Below, one piece after another: positions 1 to 4,653 of a DNA stretch of 8,699 nucleotides (its first letter is position 1; each line of letters begins with the position of its first letter). Made by a program: the position numbers and the translations under genes. Source of the DNA: Oscillospiraceae bacterium (lineage in GTDB: Bacteria > Bacillota_A > Clostridia > Oscillospirales > CAG-272); assembly GCA_015064195.1 (NCBI GenBank), contig SVSO01000117.1, positions 1 through 8,699 of the forward strand, in the 5' to 3' direction. The notes beneath the pieces are model-generated. The model made no database searches. It saw only the letters and a list, made by a program, of their open reading frames with translations, and was not told the DNA's origin.

Positions 1-22
1 ATCCCAACCGATTGGCTGAGAT

Positions 23-100
23 TGGTAGCGGAGATTGGATTTGAACCCATGACCTACCGGGTATGAACCGGTTGCTCTAGACCAACTGAGCTACTCCGCC
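23..100 (-). tRNA. tRNA-Met (CAT anticodon), elongator type
   Basis: Reading the minus strand from 100 to 23 gives a full cloverleaf. The acceptor stem GGCGGAG/CTCCGCT closes with a G-T first pair. The D-arm GCTC/GAGC has a TTGG loop. The anticodon stem is ACCGG/CCGGT around the loop TTCATAC (anticodon CAT), and the T-loop is TTCAAAT. A discriminator A and an encoded CCA end the gene. The anticodon stem lacks the GGG/CCC pairs of initiator tRNA and the first acceptor pair is not C-A, so this is the elongator form. The overall sequence resembles the Bacillus subtilis elongator tRNA-Met as I recall it; a tRNA-Ile with lysidine-modified CAT is less likely. Odd point: the T-stem ATGGG/CCAAT has one G-A mismatch at its middle pair. 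Confidence 0.95.
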
Positions 101-135
101 ATATTGCGCTCGTGACTTGCTCACGGTGCTTAAAT

Positions 136-164
136 ATTATACCACAAACCCGCACGTTTGTCAA
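136..164 (-). promoter_or_regulatory. Sigma-A promoter of the tRNA-Met gene
   Basis: On the minus strand, TTGACA (159-164) is followed after exactly 17 bases by TATAAT (136-141). Both hexamers match the consensus perfectly, and a TG sits one base before the -10 box (extended -10). Transcription would start near 129, about 30 bases before the tRNA. Such strength suits a stable RNA gene. Confidence 0.9.
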
Positions 165-242
165 GGGGTTTTTCAAAAAAATTCGCATTTTTTTGCACAG
201 TTTTTTTCTTCCATTTTCCATCGTTATCGTGCGGATTTAATC

Positions 243-271
243 TTGATTTTTCTCCGCAAATGTGGTATCAT
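243..271 (+). promoter_or_regulatory. Sigma-A promoter of folT
   Basis: TTGATT (243-248), a 17-base spacer, then TATCAT (266-271) preceded by TGG, an extended -10 element. The start point near 278 lies just upstream of the first riboswitch strand, leaving a structured leader of about 170 bases ahead of folT. It is divergent from the tRNA promoter. Confidence 0.82.
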
Positions 272-285
272 AGTAATGTACAAAA

Positions 286-382
286 ACAGAGTAGATGCTA
301 AAGCGTAAAGTGTCCCATGAACGGGGAGTTGTCTTGGGAACGAAAGGCTCACGCCTGCGGTTTTAGCGTCGCATCCCGCTGT
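286..382 (+). ncRNA. Tetrahydrofolate (THF) riboswitch aptamer
   Basis: The RNA has the THF-I (folT motif) signature. A 5' block GAGTAGATGCTAAAGCG then TAAAGTG matches the conserved GAGTAGATG...TTAAGTG. A 3' block GCGG...TTTAGC...GCATCCCGC matches GCGGTG...GCATCCGC. Pairings seen: P1 ACAG (286-289) with CTGT (379-382); GCTAAA with TTTAGC; hairpin TCCCA (313-317) with TGGGA (335-339); and a small hairpin AGGC (345-348) with GCCT (353-356). Loop bases CGGG (322-325) can pair with CCCG (375-378), which corresponds to the known pseudoknot of this class. The gene downstream encodes a folate-type ECF S component, the classic partner of this riboswitch. It should sense reduced folate and reduce uptake when folate is plentiful. 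Confidence 0.88.
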
Positions 383-448
383 CGGCATAATCTGGAGTCA
401 TCCTCCTTTATGCGGCATCCCGGAATGTCATCATAAGGAGGTATTTTT
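383..448 (+). promoter_or_regulatory. Riboswitch expression platform with anti-Shine-Dalgarno
   Basis: The folT ribosome binding site AAGGAGG (435-441, 7 bases before ATG) is complementary to CCTCCTT (402-408). Pairing continues ATG (410-412) with CAT (432-434), giving a 10-pair stem with one bulged T that hides the site. A competing hairpin pairs GCATAA (385-390) with TTATGC (408-413) and GGAG (394-397) with CTCC (403-406), which would free the site. The two folds are mutually exclusive, so control is probably at translation initiation. There is no terminator T-run in the leader. Confidence 0.7.
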
Positions 449-1567
449 ATGTCAAATTCAGAACCCAAACTCTACACAACTCCACTCTCCGCATCCTACT
501 GGAAGGACGCCGCCGCTCAGCTGTTCAATGTGCGGATGCTCTGCATTGCCGCCATTCTCATCGCCGTCCGTGTCGCCCTCAAAAAGCTGTCTATCCCCGT
601 CGGCGGCCCTGAGCTTGAGATCAACTTCGGCTTCTTCGTCAACGCTCTCGGCGCGTCCATCTTCGGCCCGGTCGTCGCCATCGTCGCCGCCGCCATCAGC
701 GACACCCTCGGCTGCATCGTTGACCCCAGCGGCGCATACTTCTTCCCCTTCATTTTCGTCGAGATCGGCGGTTCGCTCATCTTCGCCCTCTGGCTCTGGC
801 GTGCCAAGCTGTCCGCCACCCGCATCATTCTCTCCCGATTCTGCGTATCCGTGGGCTGCAACCTCATTCTCAACCCGCTCATCATGATCTGGTACTACGC
901 ATGGCTGGGCAACGGACAGAATTACGCCTTCCTGACCATTCCGCGCGTGGTGAAAAATCTCGCCCTCTTCCCCTTTGAAGGCTTCCTGCTGGTGCTCTTC
1001 CTCGGTGCGCTCATGCCCGCTCTGGCTCGCATCGGACTGCTTCCCAAGGGTCAGATGAAGCCCGTGCTGACCAAGGCGCACTTCGTCCTGCTGGCCGTTC
1101 TGCTGGTCATCGCCATCGTCGTTGTGGTCATGTTCTACGGCCTCTGGCTGCCCACGCAGCCGAAATCCGTGTCTACCACCATGGATGACGTGAAGGTGAC
1201 GCTCAAAGCCGACCGCGTGCATTACAACATCGCAGACATGAATCCCGCCGCGCCCTTTGACATCACCGTGACGGTGAAAAACAGCGGCGACGGCCTTGTG
1301 GAAGCCGTCAACGCCGCCATGTGCGACATCGATCTCGTTCTGCCGGAAGGTGTAGATCTGCCGGAGCTTTCCGAGAATATCGATCCGGAAGCGCCTACCG
1401 CCGTGGAAGGCGGAAAATCCGTGAAATTCAAGGAGAATTTCGCCGACATCTGGGCCGCACTCGGTGGACTTCCCGCCGGGGATTACAAGATCGCCGTGAC
1501 CACCGCCGTGAAGATCGACGGCAAGCTGGCCTCCATGATCGTGGAGCTGCCCATCAAGCTGAAATAA
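449..1567 (+). CDS. folT: Folate-type ECF transporter S component with C-terminal extracytoplasmic domain
   Basis: The substrate-binding membrane subunit of an energy-coupling-factor importer, probably for folates. Residues 30-200 form about six hydrophobic helices with family features: NFGFFVNALGASIFGP (59-74), the ISD and DPSGAYFFPF stretch (83-101), and PRVVKN (165-170) before the last helix. The upstream THF riboswitch supports folate as substrate. The start at 449 follows AAGGAGG at 7 bases. The ECF energising subunits are not in the window, so it would have to share a module encoded elsewhere. Odd point: folate S components are normally about 170-200 residues, but this one is 372. A seventh strongly hydrophobic helix (209-233) is followed by about 137 soluble residues (236-372) with alternating beta-type segments such as DITVTVKNSGDG (271-282), suggesting an Ig-like sandwich outside the membrane. 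No frameshift is apparent. FolT-family identity is well supported; the extra domain's function is unknown. Confidence 0.88.
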   Translation: MSNSEPKLYTTPLSASYWKDAAAQLFNVRMLCIAAILIAVRVALKKLSIPVGGPELEINFGFFVNALGASIFGPVVAIVAAAISDTLGCIVDPSGAYFFPFIFVEIGGSLIFALWLWRAKLSATRIILSRFCVSVGCNLILNPLIMIWYYAWLGNGQNYAFLTIPRVVKNLALFPFEGFLLVLFLGALMPALARIGLLPKGQMKPVLTKAHFVLLAVLLVIAIVVVVMFYGLWLPTQPKSVSTTMDDVKVTLKADRVHYNIADMNPAAPFDITVTVKNSGDGLVEAVNAAMCDIDLVLPEGVDLPELSENIDPEAPTAVEGGKSVKFKENFADIWAALGGLPAGDYKIAVTTAVKIDGKLASMIVELPIKLK

Positions 1568-1572
1568 TCACA

Positions 1573-1602
1573 GGAGGTGTTGCACTTAGGTGCAACACCT
1601 CC
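1573..1602 (+). terminator. Perfect 13-bp hairpin after folT
   Basis: GGAGGTGTTGCAC (1573-1585) pairs perfectly with GTGCAACACCTCC (1590-1602) around the loop TTAG, starting 5 bases after the folT stop codon. The position suggests a transcript end or 3' stabiliser for folT. There is no T-run after it on the plus strand, so an intrinsic terminator is not assured. Its arm resembles that of the hairpin at 1689-1723, so it may instead be one end of a mobile or repeated palindromic element. Confidence 0.55.
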
Positions 1603-1606
1603 AATA

Positions 1607-1672
1607 AAATACGGTTTTGGACCCATCAAGGGTCCAATTTTGTGGGCCATGCCCACAAAAAGCACCGTATTT
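1607..1672. repeat. Palindromic three-way-junction element
   Basis: AAATACGGT (1607-1615) pairs with ACCGTATTT (1664-1672). Inside are two further perfect hairpins: TTGGACCC (1617-1624) with GGGTCCAA (1630-1637), loop ATCAA; and TTTTGTGGGC (1638-1647) with GCCCACAAAA (1651-1660), loop CAT. Together they make a cloverleaf-like three-way junction of 27 pairs in 66 bases, equally foldable on either strand. A further hairpin GGGCG (1673-1677) with CGCCC (1684-1688) follows. It lies between convergent genes and codes for nothing convincing. It could be a small non-autonomous insertion (MITE or REP/BIME-like), a bidirectional transcript-end structure, or both. Confidence 0.7.
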
Positions 1673-1688
1673 GGGCGCATACACGCCC

Positions 1689-1723
1689 GGGGATGTTACA
1701 AGTTTTCAACTTGCAACATCCCC
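1689..1723 (-). terminator. Long hairpin downstream of the kinase gene
   Basis: Arms GGGGATGTT (1689-1697) and CAAGTT (1699-1704) pair with AACTTG (1708-1713) and AACATCCCC (1715-1723). That is 15 of 16 pairs, with one A-C mismatch (1698/1714) and a 3-base loop. It begins 2 bases past the stop codon of the minus-strand kinase gene and ends that operon. No clean T-run follows on the minus strand, so intrinsic termination is plausible but unproven. The outer arm is a diverged copy of the hairpin at 1573-1602. Confidence 0.5.
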
Positions 1724-1725
1724 TT

Positions 1726-2691
1726 CTATTGTCCCATTACTTCGCGGATCTCCTCCCGCGATGCCGTTCCGGTCACGCCGAGCTTGCGGATGGTGACGGA
1801 GGATGCCGCCGATGCGTACCGTCCCGCTTTATCCGGAGATACGCCTGCCGCCGTGAAGGATGCAAATGCAGACAGAAACGCATCGCCCGCGCCGCAGAAA
1901 TCCACCGGCCCGTCATAGCGGAAGGGCGCGATGTGATGCAGCTTTCCGGCGACCCACAGGCTTCCCCGTTCTCCCAGTGTCAGCATGACGCGGCATCCCG
2001 TCAGCCTCGAAAGCATCTCGCCGTTCTCCGCGTCATCCGTCGTCGGCTCTGCACCGAGGGCGATCAGTGCCCCGCGGCATTCCTGTTCATTGGGCTTCAG
2101 GATCACATTATGATAGCGATGGCCATTGCTTCTGCTGTCGGCAATGACAGTGGTCCTGCACCGGCACAGCCGCTCACGGATGGCATCGGTGATGATGCTG
2201 CAGGCAAACTGCTCGCACACGCAGATCACATCAAGCTCGCGCTCCATTTTATCGATCCATGCGAGCACCGCCGCCTCCGTTTCGGCGGATGGCGGTGTCT
2301 GCGCCGCGAAATCGATGCGCGGGTCTTCATACTCCACGTCGCCGTTTCTGCGCATGGGCTTGCAGTAGGTGTTGGTGAACCGTCCCTCCTCTTTGATGAT
2401 GCCGGTGGTGTCGGCGGAGATCTTCTCAAATTCCCGCTCGATGAGCATACCCCGCCAATCGTCGCCGATGACGCCGCAGAGTGCCAGCTTCGCCGGTTTC
2501 AGCGCGGCGATGCAGGCGGCCACATTACCCGCCGCTCCGGGATAGATGCGCTCACGGTCAACAGGCAGGGGAAAATGGGGCGTTTCCCTTGACAGCTCGC
2601 TTTTTTTCATATCGGCGTGCCAGTAGATATCCAGCGCGAAATCGCCGACGATGCCGATCTTCACGTCGTTCAGCTTTTCAAAATCAAACAT
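1726..2691 (-). CDS. PfkB-family carbohydrate kinase, HldE/RfaE kinase-domain-like
   Basis: A ribokinase/PfkB-superfamily sugar kinase of 321 residues, cytoplasmic and ATP-dependent. The N-terminus KIGIVGDFALDIYW (11-24) and PGAAGNVAA (51-59) correspond to the substrate-binding GD...D and GGA.N signatures of the HldE (RfaE) heptose-7-phosphate kinase domain. KPNEQE lies at 199-204, the TLGERGS strand at 238-244, and the PfkB signature DFCGAGDAF at 264-272, with D270 the predicted catalytic base. HldE enzymes normally carry a C-terminal nucleotidyltransferase domain; here the protein ends after the kinase domain. The start is set by GGAGG 6 bases upstream of ATG; it overlaps the end of the preceding gene by 8 bases, implying translational coupling. 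It is the last gene of the operon. The substrate is not determinable: heptose-7-phosphate or another sugar phosphate is inference. Confidence 0.85.
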   Translation of the reverse strand: MFDFEKLNDVKIGIVGDFALDIYWHADMKKSELSRETPHFPLPVDRERIYPGAAGNVAACIAALKPAKLALCGVIGDDWRGMLIEREFEKISADTTGIIKEEGRFTNTYCKPMRRNGDVEYEDPRIDFAAQTPPSAETEAAVLAWIDKMERELDVICVCEQFACSIITDAIRERLCRCRTTVIADSRSNGHRYHNVILKPNEQECRGALIALGAEPTTDDAENGEMLSRLTGCRVMLTLGERGSLWVAGKLHHIAPFRYDGPVDFCGAGDAFLSAFASFTAAGVSPDKAGRYASAASSVTIRKLGVTGTASREEIREVMGQ

Positions 2692-3667
2692 TTTCCGCCT
2701 CCATCAGCCGCTTGTACAGCGCGGGGATCGTCACCTGATGATCGCCCTCGAAATGCCAGCCCTTGCCGCCTTGGGAGACGGGACGATTGACGATATTTTT
2801 GCGCGGGCGGTAGTAATAATTGGGGTCCTCATAGCCGATCTTGCATCGATAATCGCCGAGCGGCTTGAGATCGAAGTTGGCCGTGGTGATCTTAAAGGTG
2901 GGATAGCCCAGATTGCGCGCCATGGACAGCGCTTTGAGGAACACCTCCGGCCCGATGACCGCCGAGCCGAAATTGAGATACACGCCGCCGTCAAGCTGGG
3001 ATACGCTGTAGCAGAACCGCTTGAAATCCCGTCCGCTGCACGCGCCGATGCTTGCCATGTCGCAGGTGGGTGACTGGTGGATAATGTCCGTGCCGAGGGC
3101 GATGTGATAGGTTGCGGGAATGTCGAGACTGCAGAGATTCCACAGCACGCAGTCCTCGCGGTGCGGAAATCTGTCCGGATGCGCGCCGATGTATTCGCCC
3201 AGCGCTTCGCCGTAGCCCATGCCCCGCGCCGCGCCGTCATTGATCGCCTCGTTCATCATGAGCAGTGTTTCCTCCCACATTCCAAAGGAGCCGTCCTCGA
3301 TGGCAGTGGGCACATCCTCGCTGGTGCCGCCGAGATACGCCAGCTCGAAATCGTGGATGGACGATGCGCCGTTGCCTGCAAAATGGGTGATGAAGCCGGC
3401 CTTTGCCAGCGCGATGAGATAGCGGGACAGGCCGCATTTGATCACGTGTGCGCCGATGCTGACGATGATGGGGCGGCCGTTATTCTTTGCCGCAAGGATG
3501 CGCTCGCACAGCTCATCGAAGCCCTCCGCCGCAAAATCCGGCACGTCGAGGCTCGGCGTCATAAGATTCTCCACCGTCACCAGATTGCGGCGGTTTTCGG
3601 CGGAATACAGGCGAATGCCGGAAATATCCAGCTCCCGGCATCTGCGGGGAATGTTTGTCATATCCAT
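2684..3667 (-). CDS. Deoxyhypusine synthase-like protein, function unknown
   Basis: A soluble protein of 327 residues with no signal peptide. It resembles the deoxyhypusine/homospermidine synthase superfamily in layout. IIVSIGAHVIKCGLSRYLI (67-85) is followed by ITHFAGNGASSIHDFELA (93-110) and TSEDVP (115-120), then a second half with DIIHQSP (194-200), LNFGSAVIGPEVFLKAL (231-247) and a conserved-looking end, NRPVSQGGKGWHFEGDH (294-310). True deoxyhypusine synthases transfer the aminobutyl group of spermidine to a lysine of eIF5A using NAD. A bacterium has no eIF5A, so the substrate must differ. The catalytic lysine of the family cannot be placed with certainty; K302 in GGKG is a candidate only. 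The start at 3667 has GGAGG 10 bases upstream and overlaps the HAD stop by 10 bases; the internal ATG at 3661 is less well spaced. The gene overlaps the kinase by 8 bases. The family call is from remembered similarity and is tentative. Confidence 0.6.
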   Translation of the reverse strand: MDMTNIPRRCRELDISGIRLYSAENRRNLVTVENLMTPSLDVPDFAAEGFDELCERILAAKNNGRPIIVSIGAHVIKCGLSRYLIALAKAGFITHFAGNGASSIHDFELAYLGGTSEDVPTAIEDGSFGMWEETLLMMNEAINDGAARGMGYGEALGEYIGAHPDRFPHREDCVLWNLCSLDIPATYHIALGTDIIHQSPTCDMASIGACSGRDFKRFCYSVSQLDGGVYLNFGSAVIGPEVFLKALSMARNLGYPTFKITTANFDLKPLGDYRCKIGYEDPNYYYRPRKNIVNRPVSQGGKGWHFEGDHQVTIPALYKRLMEAENV

Positions 3668-4425
3668 GCTAAAATTTCCTCCGTTTCGGAAAAATTCGGT
3701 ACAATGGCGTGTGCGCCCGCATTTTTGAGACGGCGCAGCTTGTCCTCGGCGATCCGCTCACAGCCGTTCTTTTCATCCGTTGCCGCACCGAGGGTAAGCG
3801 CCCCCGATGCACGTCCCAGCGCGATCTCCACCTTGCCGTCACCAACGACCAGCAGAGATTGATCCGAATCCAGCAGCTCCCGAAGCACCGCTTCCTTGGA
3901 GCAGGCGGTGGAACGCTCGCCGGCGCCGGAGATGCGGGTGAAATATCGGTCAAGCCCCAGCACAGCGGCTTCCGCGCGCACATCCGCATCGTCCGTGCCG
4001 CTGGCCGCATACAGCTTCACGCCGCGCTCATGGAGTGCCGCCAGCAGAGCTTCACCGCCGGGCACGAGATAGGCTTCCCGGGGCGTTTTGCCGGACAATA
4101 CCGCGTCACGGCGGCGCATGACCTCCGAAAGCAGGCGGCGATTGTACTCCGCCTTGTAGTCCCATTCGTCAAGGGCATGACCGCCCCGCGCCGCCACCGT
4201 TTCGGCAAGCCAGCGCATCTGCAGAACCGTCTGAATGCCCGTGGATTCGTCGATGTAAGCCCGTACGAGGGCCGTGACCTCCGCCCTGTCGCCGAGGATC
4301 GCCTCCACCATCAGCGGCTCCATCACCGATTCCCAGCCGGCGCGGAGGGTGGAAAGCGTGCCGTCAAAATCGAACACCGCCGCATCGATCTTCCGGCGAT
4401 GCTCATGTGGTTCGAGAATAAGCAT
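3658..4425 (-). CDS. HAD-superfamily phosphatase
   Basis: A haloacid dehalogenase-type hydrolase of 255 residues, probably a cytoplasmic Mg-dependent phosphatase on a small phosphorylated metabolite. Motif I is VFDFDGTL (17-24) with nucleophile D19 and acid/base D21. Motif II is ASGT (141-144) with S142. A motif III lysine is likely K177 (CSKEAVL), and motif IV is VVGDGKVE (193-200) with D196 and E200. The roughly 100-residue helical cap between motifs I and II fits the phosphoglycolate phosphatase-like subfamily. The frame is open to 4644, but the promoter at 4510-4538 lies inside that extension and 4423-4425 is the first ATG after it, so the start is put at 4425. AAGGA (4459-4463) lies 33 bases away, bridged by a hairpin. 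It is the first gene of the operon; its stop codon overlaps the next gene by 10 bases. Confidence 0.82.
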   Translation of the reverse strand: MLILEPHEHRRKIDAAVFDFDGTLSTLRAGWESVMEPLMVEAILGDRAEVTALVRAYIDESTGIQTVLQMRWLAETVAARGGHALDEWDYKAEYNRRLLSEVMRRRDAVLSGKTPREAYLVPGGEALLAALHERGVKLYAASGTDDADVRAEAAVLGLDRYFTRISGAGERSTACSKEAVLRELLDSDQSLLVVGDGKVEIALGRASGALTLGAATDEKNGCERIAEDKLRRLKNAGAHAIVPNFSETEEILAWI

Positions 4426-4426
4426 A

Positions 4427-4495
4427 TCAATAACCGTGGCTTTCGCGCTGCGAAAGCTTCCTTTCTGTGGAATTGCGGCTGGATTTGCGAAGCAT
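4427..4495 (-). other. Possible 22-codon leader micro-ORF
   Basis: Within the HAD operon leader, an ATG at 4495 opens a 22-codon frame rich in Arg, Ser and Lys (it begins MLRKSSRNST). Its TGA at 4427-4429 falls one base before the HAD ATG. AAGGAG directly abuts its ATG, which is too close for normal initiation, so translation is doubtful. If translated, it would couple to the HAD start. Confidence 0.25.
4439..4457 (-). promoter_or_regulatory. Hairpin between Shine-Dalgarno and HAD start
   Basis: GCTTTCGC (4439-4446) pairs perfectly with GCGAAAGC (4450-4457), loop of 3. It sits between AAGGA (4459-4463) and the HAD ATG (4423-4425). When folded it shortens the effective distance from 33 to about 14 bases, which could place the ribosome binding site near the start codon. 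Confidence 0.45.
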
Positions 4496-4509
4496 CTCCT
4501 TGTATGAAA

Positions 4510-4538
4510 ATTATAGCATAATCGCCGGATAAAATCAA
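4510..4538 (-). promoter_or_regulatory. Sigma-A promoter of the HAD/DHS-like/kinase operon
   Basis: Minus strand TTGATT (4533-4538), 17-base spacer, TATAAT (4510-4515) preceded by TGC (extended -10). The predicted start near 4503 gives a leader of about 78 bases before the HAD ATG. Confidence 0.85.
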
Positions 4539-4594
4539 GCGGCGGCGCAATTATGCCGATCATCGCAAAAAGAATCGCAGGATGCACAAAATGG

Positions 4595-4633
4595 CGCGGA
4601 TCGTTCTGTGCATCTATGCCAAAACGATCCGCG
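4595..4633 (-). terminator. Hairpin terminator after the ROK gene
   Basis: CGCGGATCGTT (4595-4605) pairs perfectly with AACGATCCGCG (4623-4633), an 11-bp stem with a 17-base loop, 20 bases past the ROK stop codon. On the minus strand it is followed by CCATTTTG, a weak T-run. On the plus strand a better TATTTTT follows, but no plus-strand gene needs it. It separates ROK transcription from the operon promoter at 4510-4538. Confidence 0.6.
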
Positions 4634-4653
4634 TATTTTTCCAAGCAAACGAT

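Noticed and set aside
117..308. 63-codon plus-strand open frame
   Set aside because: It spans the divergent promoters and the start of the riboswitch, has no ribosome binding site and is of random composition.
458..1222. 254-codon minus-strand frame opposite folT
   Set aside because: It is antisense to a well-supported membrane protein gene, rich in His, Asp, Glu and Gly as expected of a GC-rich antisense shadow, and lacks a promoter and ribosome binding site.
1483..1680. Small minus-strand frame beginning MRPNTVLFVGMAHK
   Set aside because: Its translation arises from the palindromic element and then runs antisense to folT. It has no ribosome binding site, so it is treated as a by-product of the repeat.
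1321..2592. 423-codon plus-strand frame
   Set aside because: It starts inside folT, crosses the palindromic block and runs antisense to the kinase gene. The Arg/His/Cys-rich translation has no domain.
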